A stretch of 64,000 nucleotides of DNA from Shimia thalassica. Its GTDB lineage: Bacteria > Pseudomonadota > Alphaproteobacteria > Rhodobacterales > Rhodobacteraceae. Position 1 is the first letter of the stretch; each line of letters begins with the position of its first letter. The notes under the pieces are model-generated. The model did not search any database. It saw only the letters and a list, made by a program, of their open reading frames with translations, and was not told the origin of the DNA. Location: the NCBI RefSeq assembly GCF_001458215.1, contig NZ_CYTW01000002.1:496001-560000 (forward strand), in the 5' to 3' direction. A program made the translations under genes and the position numbers. Below are positions 34,227-41,894 of this stretch, in pieces.

Positions 34227-34344
34227 GCGAACCGTGACAGGCAGTTGCCTCGTGTTTGCCGAAACATGGAAACGGAAGATGTCAAAGTAGAGTAGTGCCC
34301 GCAAACAGTTTCCGAACTGACGAGTGACAAACCTCATGAAACAG

Positions 34345-34379
34345 AAAAGGCCGCCCTCAGTTTGTGCGGCCCTTCTTTT
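34345..34379. terminator. Bidirectional terminator between sbtA-like and merR-like genes
   Basis: GGCCGC (34349-34354) pairs with GCGGCC (34366-34371). AAAAGG lies on the left and CCTTCTTTT on the right, so both strands have a T-rich exit. It serves the convergent genes ending at 34226 and 34392. Confidence 0.6.
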
Positions 34380-34391
34380 CACGCCGTTTGA

Positions 34392-34733
34392 TCACCGGTT
34401 CTCAAGGCTTTGCTCAAGGAATGTGACGACCCGGGCAATCTGATCGGCGCGCGTCTTCAGATCATCAATCTTGTTGCGTATCACTTGGGCGGCCTCTGAT
34501 CGGTCGCAACTGCCATTCATCGTCTCGATAATGTCGCGCAGATCCGCGATCGACATACCTGCATCACGGGCTTTGGTGAAAAACCCCAAGAGTTCAAGGT
34601 TGTGATCCGGATAGTCGCGATAGTTGTTAGTGTCGCTTTCGCCCGTTGTCGACGAAATGAGGCCATTGCGTTCGTAAAACCGGATTGTGTCGCGGCTGAC
34701 ACCTGATTTGTCAGCGAGTTCACCTATGCGCAT
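34392..34733 (-). CDS. MerR family transcriptional regulator
   Basis: The product has 113 residues. The winged helix MRIGELADKSGVSRDTIRFYERNGLI is followed by a linker and a C-terminal dimerisation coiled coil (about residues 80-112). The effector region contains one cysteine (GSCDRSE), fewer than metal-sensing CueR/ZntR types, so a redox or small-molecule ligand is possible. It diverges from the flavoprotein gene at 34847 and a short dyad lies just before its start. Confidence 0.9.
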   Translation of the reverse strand: MRIGELADKSGVSRDTIRFYERNGLISSTTGESDTNNYRDYPDHNLELLGFFTKARDAGMSIADLRDIIETMNGSCDRSEAAQVIRNKIDDLKTRADQIARVVTFLEQSLENR

Positions 34734-34747
34734 CTGATACTCCGTAA

Positions 34748-34762
34748 ACCATGAACAATGGT
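34748..34762. promoter_or_regulatory. Candidate MerR-family dyad (ACCAT-N5-ATGGT)
   Basis: A perfect 5-bp inverted repeat with a 5-base centre in the divergent gap, 15-29 bases before the merR-type gene and 85-99 bases before the flavoprotein gene. I could not place convincing -35 and -10 boxes around it. Confidence 0.35.
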
Positions 34763-34846
34763 CTATTGTTTTTTATTGATCTGATCTTTATGTAACTCTG
34801 GAAACGGCGCATTGCAATCGCCCCTCGGTTATCAGGAGTTACCCTT

Positions 34847-35926
34847 ATGTCCATTCGCATCGCAATCATTGGCGGCGGCTACATCGGCGCCGAGCTTGCT
34901 CAAGAGCTTGAAGAAAAGGCAGAAATCACTCTGATTGAACAGCGCACCCATTTTGTGCACACGCCTGCGATGATCCGGGCGGTGGTGGATCCATCCATTC
35001 TGGATGACGCTCTGGTCCCATACGACAAACTCTTGCAAAGGGGACGTGTCATACAAGCCCGCGCTACAAAAGTGGACGAAATAGGCGTCACACTTGAAAA
35101 TGGTGAGCGGGTTGAGGCGGACTATATTGTGGTGGCCACCGGCTCTGAGAACGCGATGCCATTCAAACCGAACAGCGGTGGGATCGAGCAATTGCGTGCC
35201 GACAACGCGCGTATTCATGGACTGCTGCAATCAACAGGGCGGGTGACGATCGTTGGTGCAGGCGCTGTTGGTACAGAACTGGCCGGCGAGATCGCACATT
35301 TCATGCCAGAGAAAGAAATCACCCTGGTCTCGGGAACGCCGACGTTGTTTCCGGACATGCCTCAGAAACTTGGAGCATCTCTCAAGGCCAAACTCGAGGC
35401 CGCAGGTGTGAAAGTCATCCTCGGATCCCGCGCCGAAAACCTAGAGAGCCTGACTGTGCCTTATATTGGCGATCTGTCTTTGAGCAACGGGCAAACAGTG
35501 CCGGCGGGCTTGGTTTTCCCGGCTATCGGCTCGCGCGCAACGTCCGAGATTTTGGCTGCACTGCCGGGGGTGTCCAAAGGTTCTGCAAACCGGATCAAGG
35601 TCGACAGCTGGATGCGCCCGTCTGCCTTGCCAAATGTATTTGCCGCAGGAGACGTTGCCGAAATGGGGGACGCGATGACAATTGTTGCAACCAGTCGACA
35701 AATCCCTTGGCTAAAGAAATCCTTGCAAGCGCTGGTCGGCGGCAAAAAGGTTGAAGACCTGAAGCCCTATACCCCGTGGAAGAAAGCGCCAATTCTGGTG
35801 CCCTTGGGACCGGAGAAAGGGAACTCGTTCCTGTCACTGTTTACCGCTGGAGACTTTCTGACGCGAAAGATCAAGGGCGAGGGGCTGTTTCTTCAGAAAA
35901 CCCATAAAAGGTTCGGGGTTCATTGA
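34847..35926 (+). CDS. FAD-dependent NAD(P)H oxidoreductase, AIF/FSP1/NDH-2-like
   Basis: A 359-residue two-dinucleotide-binding flavoprotein. The FAD fold is RIAIIGGGYIGAELAQEL (residues 4-21), the NAD(P)H fold RVTIVGAGAVGTELAGEI (about residue 131), and the second FAD contact NVFAAGDVAEMGDA. A basic, hydrophobic C-terminus (FLTRKIKGEGLFLQKTHKRF) could attach to the membrane as in NDH-2 or FSP1. It diverges from the MerR gene, a common layout for a MerR-controlled detoxification enzyme. The electron acceptor is unknown. Confidence 0.85.
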   Translation: MSIRIAIIGGGYIGAELAQELEEKAEITLIEQRTHFVHTPAMIRAVVDPSILDDALVPYDKLLQRGRVIQARATKVDEIGVTLENGERVEADYIVVATGSENAMPFKPNSGGIEQLRADNARIHGLLQSTGRVTIVGAGAVGTELAGEIAHFMPEKEITLVSGTPTLFPDMPQKLGASLKAKLEAAGVKVILGSRAENLESLTVPYIGDLSLSNGQTVPAGLVFPAIGSRATSEILAALPGVSKGSANRIKVDSWMRPSALPNVFAAGDVAEMGDAMTIVATSRQIPWLKKSLQALVGGKKVEDLKPYTPWKKAPILVPLGPEKGNSFLSLFTAGDFLTRKIKGEGLFLQKTHKRFGVH

Positions 35927-36245
35927 ACCAGAGCGGTCTTGTTGGAAAGCTAAAACGCTCCAGCATTTGGGCAGCTATTTCCAATGCGAAGGCTCGGAAC
36001 TTTTCTTCTCGGACTGCGACGGACGTCGCTGACCGAGAAGAAAACGTATTACTGTCAGCCGTTTGAGGTACTTTGCTATTTGTAGACACGCCGGCGCAGG
36101 TCACGTTGCGCGGAAAAGATTCTGTATGCAGATTCCGAGTCGGCAAGGGGGGCATTACAGGAATAGGTTGAAAGGCGAGCCGTAACCGTTGGGGATGCGG
36201 AGCGTTCAATTTGTCAATTTCTAACAGTGTGTTGTGAAGTATAAA
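35927..36245. other. Non-coding gap with a long hairpin, between flavoprotein gene and tRNA-Thr
   Basis: A 128-codon minus-strand frame spans 35871-36257 but runs into both the flavoprotein gene and the tRNA, has no ribosome-binding site and looks unlike a protein, so I do not call it. The main content is the symmetrical hairpin at 36001-36044. The rest may be a degenerate intergenic element. Confidence 0.5.
36001..36044. repeat. Symmetrical 44-nt inverted repeat (20-4-20)
   Basis: Left arm 36001-36020, GGAC loop 36021-36024, right arm 36025-36044. TTTTCTTCTCGG pairs with CCGAGAAGAAAA and GCGAC with GTCGC, so 18 of 20 positions pair. The T-run is at the outer left and the A-run at the outer right on the plus strand, the reverse of a terminator, and this holds on both strands. 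Confidence 0.8.
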
Positions 36246-36321
36246 TGGTGCCCCCACACGGACTCGAACCGCGGACCTACTGATTACAAATCAGTTGCTC
36301 TACCAGCTGAGCTATAGGGGC
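36246..36321 (-). tRNA. tRNA-Thr (anticodon TGT)
   Basis: On the minus strand the acceptor GCCCCTA pairs with TGGGGGC, with A as discriminator and an encoded CCA. The D-arm is AGCTCAGCTGGTAGAGC, the anticodon arm CTGATTTGTAATCAG with TGT at positions 34-36, the variable loop AGGTC and the T-arm CGCGGTTCGAACCCGTG. The gene is 76 nt and complete. Confidence 0.96.
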
Positions 36322-36662
36322 ACACCGTTTCAGGAACGGCGTTAACAGGTTGCGAGGTTGGTTTGGTCTACAAGAGGCAGTCAAAGCTGCTTTCGAGTGA
36401 CGCAAACTATCGAATCTCGTTTGCTGTTGGCGATGCTTCTAAACGTAGAAAAAGGCGGGTGCAAACCCCAAAATATGATTTGGCAAACTTTTTTTCAGGC
36501 AAGCGCTGTGTGGTTGTATTTTTACGTGTATTGTCCCAAATCGGCCGGGGCAGTCTCGCTGTTTGGCCTCGTGTCAGGGCAGAGGGAGTGCAGGGTTGGT
36601 AGGCTCGGAGGGGGCAATAAAAAGAGCCTTGTTGCGCAGGGCAAAGAGGGCGAGAGGCGTGT
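36322..36662. other. Non-coding gap upstream of tRNA-Thr (341 bases)
   Basis: I see no credible gene. It must hold the tRNA promoter on the minus strand and the end of the small gene at 36663. A minus-strand T-run (TCTTTTTATT, around 36614-36624) after an imperfect GCCT/AGGC pairing may terminate that small gene. Confidence 0.4.
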
Positions 36663-36869
36663 TTAACGACGGGCGCTTTTGGCGGGCGCTGCGGAGGCGA
36701 ACAAGTTGCTTTGGCCGGTGTCGCGCAGATCTATTAGGGCATCAATCCACGCCTGCGCCTGTTCAATGTGGCCACGACGCAAAAGCTGTAGGGCCATCTC
36801 GCGTTGGGGGCAGTCGGGATAGAGATCAAGCCACTGATCTTTGGTCTGACGGATGCTTAATTCGGTCAA
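36663..36869 (-). CDS. Small conserved hypothetical protein (68 aa)
   Basis: I do not recognise a named family. The protein reads TELSIRQTKDQWLDLYPDCPQ, then a helical stretch with LLRRGHIEQAQAWIDALIDL, and a basic Ala-rich end. The likely start is the TTG at 36869, preceded by CGGGAGACTCTC; a GTG 30 bases earlier is possible but has no ribosome-binding site. It sits alone between tRNA-Thr and the ackA terminator. Confidence 0.6.
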   Translation of the reverse strand: MTELSIRQTKDQWLDLYPDCPQREMALQLLRRGHIEQAQAWIDALIDLRDTGQSNLFASAAPAKSARR

Positions 36870-36948
36870 GAGAGTCTCCCGGCGAGAGTAATGTTTCACA
36901 ATAGGTTAATAAAAGGTTAACACAGTTTTTCCATTTTCGATATCACAG

Positions 36949-36977
36949 AAAAAACGAAGCGGACCGAGGCCCGCTTC
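36949..36977 (-). terminator. Intrinsic terminator of ackA
   Basis: On the minus strand GAAGCGG pairs with CCGCTTC around an 8-base loop and is followed by GTTTTTT. It lies 30 bases after the ackA stop. Confidence 0.85.
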
Positions 36978-37007
36978 ATATGTGTTTTCCGGTGATGCCC
37001 TGCCTGC

Positions 37008-38159
37008 CTAAATCAACATAGCAGTTTGTTCCGCAATCACTTTTTCTTCGTTTGTTGGAATAACGAGCGCTTTGACCACACTGTCCGCTGTGGAAATAAC
37101 GGGCCCACCACTTTGATTGGCTTGCGCATTTTCGGTTACTCCAAGCCAGCCGCATCCGGCCAGAATCTTGCTGCGCACATTAGAGGCATTTTCACCGATT
37201 CCGGCGGTAAAGACGATTGCATCCACGCCTTCCAGGGCCGAGGCCATAGAGCCGATCTGGCGACAGGCGCGATAGGCAAACAAATCGATCGCTTCTGCAG
37301 CGGCGGGGTCGTCACTGGCAGCGAGGTCGCGCATGTCGCTGCTGATCCCGCCTGAGACACCATAAAGACCCGACTTAGACGAGACGATTTCCTCGGCTTC
37401 TTCGATGCTCATGCCCTTGTCGCGCACGAGATAGAAGATCACACCCGGATCCAGCTCGCCCGAACGTTTGCCCATCATCAGGCCATCAAGTGCGGTAAAG
37501 CCCATCGAGGTCGCGACGCTTTTCCCGTACTTCATGCCACACACACTCGCGCCGTGGCCGAGATGAAGAACAATCACGCGGCCCGATTGTGCGCCAAGGT
37601 ACTCGGGAAGTTGAGAGGCGATGTAGTCATAGCTGAGGCCATGAAAGCCATAGCGCAACACGCCCTCGTCGCTGAGTGCGCGCGGAATGGCAAACAGCTG
37701 GGCAAGGCGCGGCTGGGTGCGGTGGAACGCGGTATCGAAACAGGCAACCTGCGGAATATCCGGCCAGACCGCTTTGAGCGCTGCAATCCCGGCAAGGTTA
37801 TGCGGCTGGTGCGCGGGCGCCAAGGGGGCGAGGGTCATGATCTTTTCAATCACCTCGGGGGTGATGACGGCGCTCTTGGTGAAATCCTGTCCACCGTGCA
37901 CGACGCGGTGACCGGCAGCGACGATTTCGAGGTCATCCAGCCTGACTTGCAGGTGATCGGTTAGCCAAGCGAGCGCTTCGGCATGTTTGGCCTCTGGAGC
38001 GATTGGCAATACGGTTGTTTTGCCATCTGCATGATGTTCTGCAGTACTTCCAATACGATCAATCAGCCCCTGTGCCAGAAGGCTTTGATCAGCGGCGGCA
38101 AAAACGCCGTACTTCACGGAAGAGGAACCCGCGTTCAGGACCAGAATGGCTTGGGTCAC
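37008..38159 (-). CDS. ackA: Acetate kinase
   Basis: A 383-residue ASKHA-fold kinase that interconverts acetyl phosphate and acetate with ATP/ADP. Motifs are ILVLNAGSSSVKYGVF at the N-terminus, AGHRVVHGG, AFHRTQP, VLHLGHGASVCG and VFTAGIGENASNVR. Its start overlaps the pta stop in ATGA, so the two are co-translated. In Roseobacters these enzymes commonly process acetyl phosphate from sulfoacetaldehyde acetyltransferase, but no xsc gene is in the window. Confidence 0.95.
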   Translation of the reverse strand: MTQAILVLNAGSSSVKYGVFAAADQSLLAQGLIDRIGSTAEHHADGKTTVLPIAPEAKHAEALAWLTDHLQVRLDDLEIVAAGHRVVHGGQDFTKSAVITPEVIEKIMTLAPLAPAHQPHNLAGIAALKAVWPDIPQVACFDTAFHRTQPRLAQLFAIPRALSDEGVLRYGFHGLSYDYIASQLPEYLGAQSGRVIVLHLGHGASVCGMKYGKSVATSMGFTALDGLMMGKRSGELDPGVIFYLVRDKGMSIEEAEEIVSSKSGLYGVSGGISSDMRDLAASDDPAAAEAIDLFAYRACRQIGSMASALEGVDAIVFTAGIGENASNVRSKILAGCGWLGVTENAQANQSGGPVISTADSVVKALVIPTNEEKVIAEQTAMLI

Positions 38160-39124
38160 AGATATGCCTTTCCTTGACGATAGTGGACCATCAACTGGGC
38201 CAGAGCAGCAGAGACGACACGCGATAGGGTACCATCGGCGCGGCTTGTCAGCATGACAGGAACGCGCGCGCCCAGCACAAGCCCCGCTGAGTCGGCGCCA
38301 GCCAGATACATCAGCTGTTTGGCGATCATGTTGCCCGCCTCGAGATCAGGGGCGATCAGGATGTCCGGATCACCGGCCACCTCTGAGACAATGCCCTTGG
38401 TTTCTGCGGCGGCCTTGCTGACGGCGTTGTCAAAGGCGAGGGGACCATCCAGCAACCCGCCGGTAATTTGCCCGCGCTCGGCCATCTTGCACAACGCGGC
38501 TGCTTCGACCGTGGATGGAATTTTGGGATAAATGGTTTCAACAGCCGACAGAATGGCAACCTTTGGCAGATCGACACCAAGGGCGTGCCCCAGTTCAATC
38601 GCGTTTTGAATGATGTCGGCTTTGGTTTCCAGATCCGGAAAGATGTTGATCGCGGCGTCAGAAATCAAAAGCGGTTTGGGATAGGTTGGCACGTCGAGCA
38701 CAAAGACATGGCTCATTCGGCGCTCGGTGCGCAGGCCACGTGTTTTGTGTACGACTTCGCCCATGATCTCGTCCGTGTGCAACGCGCCTTTCATAAGGGC
38801 CTGTGCCCGGCCTTCATGAACAAGGGATACGGCCAGTTTGGCCGCCTCGTGGCTGTGGGCGGCGTCGATGATCTCGCATCCGCTGATATCAAGACCGGCT
38901 TCGCTTGCGGCCGCGTTGATCTTGTCCTTTGGACCCACAAGGATCGGTGTGATAAGGCCGTTGTCCCGCGCGGCTATCGCGCCCTCAAGAGAGGCGTCAT
39001 CGCAAGGGTGCACGACAGCTGTCGCGATCGGCTCGAGAGGCTCGGTTGCTTTCAACATGAGATCAAAGCTTGCCGAGCTTTCTGCTGCGTTGCTTTGGTC
39101 GACCTGATCAATGGGTAAAATCAC
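38156..39124 (-). CDS. pta: Phosphate acetyltransferase (phosphotransacetylase)
   Basis: A 322-residue phosphate acetyl/butyryltransferase family enzyme that makes acetyl-CoA and phosphate from acetyl phosphate and CoA. Visible features are LITPILVGPKDKINAAA, ALMKGALHTDEIMGEVV, DGPLAFDNAVSKAAAETKGI, SEVAGDPDILIAPDLEAGNMIAKQL without the extra DRTGG domain of long Pta. The short form resembles the C-terminal half of MaoC-Pta fusions and phosphate butyryltransferases; the adjacent acetate kinase supports acetyl as the substrate. The ATG follows CAGGAGATCCACCGTG. Confidence 0.88.
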   Translation of the reverse strand: MILPIDQVDQSNAAESSASFDLMLKATEPLEPIATAVVHPCDDASLEGAIAARDNGLITPILVGPKDKINAAASEAGLDISGCEIIDAAHSHEAAKLAVSLVHEGRAQALMKGALHTDEIMGEVVHKTRGLRTERRMSHVFVLDVPTYPKPLLISDAAINIFPDLETKADIIQNAIELGHALGVDLPKVAILSAVETIYPKIPSTVEAAALCKMAERGQITGGLLDGPLAFDNAVSKAAAETKGIVSEVAGDPDILIAPDLEAGNMIAKQLMYLAGADSAGLVLGARVPVMLTSRADGTLSRVVSAALAQLMVHYRQGKAYL

Positions 39125-39306
39125 GGTGGATCTCCTGATGCCCAGCCTGGAAAGCTGGTGTTACTATGCACTACGCGGCGGTACATACGCTTGTTTTGTC
39201 CCGAAAACATGACACAGCGCAAATTGGCGCGGTTGTTTGCGTAACGTCGCCCGAGTTGCCAGAGCAACGGGCGGATGTCAGCCCAAATGCCTGCGAAGCG
39301 AGCATC

Positions 39307-39804
39307 TCACGTGCGTGGTGCGAAATCTCCATAGTTGCGTTGCGCAAAGACCAGCGGCGTGCCTTCGCCGATCATTGCCTGCTGAACAAGGCCCACCATG
39401 ATAGAGTGGTCGCCGCCTTCATGAAGCGCATGTGTCTGGCATTCGAACCGTGCAAGGCAATCGTCAAACACAGGCACGCCGGATGCGTTATAGCGCAGAT
39501 CGACACTCTCGAACGCGTCGCCATTGTTGGCAAATTCAAGGGCGAGAGGTTTTTGATCGTTGCGCAGGACGTGGATCGCAAAGTGCTTTGCTTCGCAGAA
39601 AAAGGAATAGCGCTCAGAGGATTTGGCAGGGGCCCAGAGAACCAAGGGTGGCGTAAGGGAAAGCGCCGAAAAGGAATTCGCGGTCATGCCGATGCCAACG
39701 CCGGATGTGGGCGCGGTGATCACTGTCACGCCTGTTGCAAAACAGCCGAGCGCGTCCCGAAAGTCGCGGGAATTGTCTTCACATGGGGTGAACTGCCTGA
39801 CCAT
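39307..39804 (-). CDS. Flavin reductase family protein
   Basis: A 165-residue FMN-binding split-barrel reductase: DFRDALGCFATGVTVITAP, GMTANSFSALSLTPPLVLWAP (FMN contacts) and the C-terminal GGDHSIMVGLVQ with the nicotinamide-site histidine. Such proteins supply reduced flavin to a two-component monooxygenase. No monooxygenase component is adjacent, so the partner is elsewhere. The start could be the ATG at 39804 or a few codons inside. Confidence 0.9.
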   Translation of the reverse strand: MVRQFTPCEDNSRDFRDALGCFATGVTVITAPTSGVGIGMTANSFSALSLTPPLVLWAPAKSSERYSFFCEAKHFAIHVLRNDQKPLALEFANNGDAFESVDLRYNASGVPVFDDCLARFECQTHALHEGGDHSIMVGLVQQAMIGEGTPLVFAQRNYGDFAPRT

Positions 39805-39891
39805 CGCGCGATCCTGTTTTACTGCCCATTCTTGATGATTGGCACCGCCTTTACGCGAATAGGTCCCACATGCAAGAGATTTTACGAGAGA

Positions 39892-41304
39892 TCAGTTCAA
39901 ATCTTCCAGCAATCGGCCATGTTTGCGTGTTTGCTGTATCACTTCGCCAAAGGTGGCGTATCCACGCGACTTCAGCATGGGCAGCATTTTGCACAGCACT
40001 TCGGCCGTCGCATAGGCATCTCCCAAAGCGGTGTGGCGCAGGTGAGCCGGTATGGTCACGCCCAAACGCTCACACAATGCGTCCAGCGTGTGGGTTTCAC
40101 TGGCCCCGAACAGAACCGCAGACAAAAGAACCGTATCAATAATGGGGTGGTCCCAATTCAAACCATTCTCTTTGCCGTAGCGGCGCAAAAAGGCCATGTC
40201 GAAAGGCGCGTTGTGGGCCACAATGACCGAGTCCCGAGCGAAGACATGAAACTGTTTTGACACGACATGCGCATCGGGCGCATTTGCGACCATCGCGTCG
40301 GTCACGTGGTGCACTTTGGTCGAGGCAGGGGGGATCTTCATGCCGGGATTGACCAATTGGTCGATGCTCTCGCCGGGGATGATCCGACCATTGACCACAC
40401 GTACCGCACCCAGTTGCACAACCTCGTCCTTATGCGGAAGTAGGCCGGTGGTTTCGGTGTCAAAGACCACAAAGTTCAGCCCCATAACAGCGCGGTGCTC
40501 GAATTCTTTGTCTTCCTCGTGCTCCAACAGATCAAAGTCATAGACCAGCGGACGCGCCGCCTCTGGCGAAATCTCGGCATGAGCCTCGTCAATGACAATC
40601 ATATACCCCTGCGTGGCCCCCAGCGGTTTCAGGCGGGCATCAAAACTCAACCGGCCCTCGGTGCCTTGAGCTTCAAAGGACACATCCATGCCGGATTTGA
40701 CCATTTTGGTGTGGGCGGCCTTGAGGGTGTCTTTGCTCAGGTAGTCAAAGATTGACGCATTCAGGCGGGGGACATGAATCTGTCCCAGAACTTCGGCGGC
40801 CTGTCCGTCGTACAGCACAATCTGGTGGGACGGGCTGACAATGATCATGGCGATTGGAATTTCGGTGAGCAAGGCGGTCAGGAACTCTTTTTCCGTGGCC
40901 AGCTGGGCGGTTTGGGTTGCGACCGCTTCCGCTGTGGATTCCTCAGTCTGGTTCAGCTGACCTGCTACGGCCTGCGCGGCCGGGGCCAAATCACCAAGAT
41001 AGCGCGCTTCTTCCGCACTCAGCTGGACATTGACGCCGGCATGGGCACGGGTGCGCATGCTGGCCGCCACCCTTTCGATTGGCTTGGCCACGTTTTCATC
41101 AAACAGCAGCCAGATGCCCATGGACAGGCCCATGAAACCAAACAGGGACAGCACGGCAGAAAAGATGAAACCATTGAGCACGTCGCCCTCGACCGATCGC
41201 TGAAAACCAATGAACAAGGCGCCAGAAACAACGGCAGCCCCACCAAAGGCGATCAGCAAAAAGAACAGAAAAACACGCAGACGCAAAGACAGACTCTCAA
41301 ACAT
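39892..41304 (-). CDS. Membrane-anchored PAS-domain protein with C-terminal DnaQ-type 3'-5' exonuclease
   Basis: The product has 470 residues. Two transmembrane helices (about 11-35 and 45-68) lead to a HAMP-like segment (68-120), a PAS-like sensor domain (about 143-240) and a DEDDh exonuclease domain. Its ExoI motif FDTETTGL has Asp282 and Glu284, ExoII HNAPFDMAFL has Asp369, and ExoIII HTALGDAYAT has His424 and Asp429, so it should be active. This is not a replicative proofreading subunit. The start overlaps the upstream stop (TAATG). It lies at the 3' end of the acetate-symporter/DUF294 cluster, a conserved association in many proteobacteria whose purpose is not known to me. Confidence 0.85.
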   Translation of the reverse strand: MFESLSLRLRVFLFFLLIAFGGAAVVSGALFIGFQRSVEGDVLNGFIFSAVLSLFGFMGLSMGIWLLFDENVAKPIERVAASMRTRAHAGVNVQLSAEEARYLGDLAPAAQAVAGQLNQTEESTAEAVATQTAQLATEKEFLTALLTEIPIAMIIVSPSHQIVLYDGQAAEVLGQIHVPRLNASIFDYLSKDTLKAAHTKMVKSGMDVSFEAQGTEGRLSFDARLKPLGATQGYMIVIDEAHAEISPEAARPLVYDFDLLEHEEDKEFEHRAVMGLNFVVFDTETTGLLPHKDEVVQLGAVRVVNGRIIPGESIDQLVNPGMKIPPASTKVHHVTDAMVANAPDAHVVSKQFHVFARDSVIVAHNAPFDMAFLRRYGKENGLNWDHPIIDTVLLSAVLFGASETHTLDALCERLGVTIPAHLRHTALGDAYATAEVLCKMLPMLKSRGYATFGEVIQQTRKHGRLLEDLN

Positions 41305-41828
41305 TAGCCGATCTCCTTGCACAAGACCGATAGGATCGGATCGTCAATGCCAACCGGAACCCAGTCGGCCCCGCTGATGGTTCCGTCTTGGGCGAACACA
41401 ACATCCGCATCAGCCACCGCCCTGCGCCCCAGATTGCAATCTCCCAATACAGGGATTTTGTTCACTGCGGCCCAGCGACCAAACGAGTAGAGATCAAAAA
41501 GCGCCAGACCAGGCTGTGCGTCGTTGGTCTTGGCTGTTGCGATGTCAACCGCGACGAACTTGTCCACATAGGGATAAACATAGGTCCACGGACGGTACAT
41601 TGCCCGGCTTTCGACTGTTTGGGCGACTTGCATGCCTTCGGGTAATTCGGACTGTGTGCGTGAAAACCACGTATATTCATTCGATATCGTCGCCGCGATC
41701 ATCGCGGCGCCTGCTGTTACCGGTACGAGCCAGCTGGGCAGGCGTCCGCCTGTGGTGCGACGCACAACCATCATCAGGCCGCCCGCGGCGACCCCCGCAA
41801 AAACAACGGCGATCAATTCCAGAAACAT
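41304..41828 (-). CDS. Conserved hypothetical membrane protein
   Basis: The product has 174 residues. Two N-terminal hydrophobic helices (about 2-24 and 31-49) are followed by a soluble, probably periplasmic domain with EYTWFSRTQSELPEGM and YRPWTYVYPYVDKFVAVD. I do not recognise a family. It is fused by overlapping stop/start to the exonuclease gene and lies 66 bases after the DUF294 gene, so it belongs to the acetate regulatory cluster. Confidence 0.78.
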   Translation of the reverse strand: MFLELIAVVFAGVAAGGLMMVVRRTTGGRLPSWLVPVTAGAAMIAATISNEYTWFSRTQSELPEGMQVAQTVESRAMYRPWTYVYPYVDKFVAVDIATAKTNDAQPGLALFDLYSFGRWAAVNKIPVLGDCNLGRRAVADADVVFAQDGTISGADWVPVGIDDPILSVLCKEIG

Positions 41829-41894
41829 GTTCTTTCCTCCTCATGGCGGCCCTGCCAGTCCTCTTTCCGACAGGGGGCCAATTCATTTTGAGCC

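Noticed and set aside
35871-36257. 128-codon minus-strand frame between the flavoprotein gene and tRNA-Thr
   Set aside because: It overlaps both the end of the flavoprotein gene and the tRNA and contains the palindrome; no start signal or family sequence.
39892-41304. Calling the exonuclease the DNA polymerase III epsilon subunit (dnaQ)
   Set aside because: Two transmembrane helices, a PAS domain and the acetate cluster context do not fit the replicative proofreading subunit.
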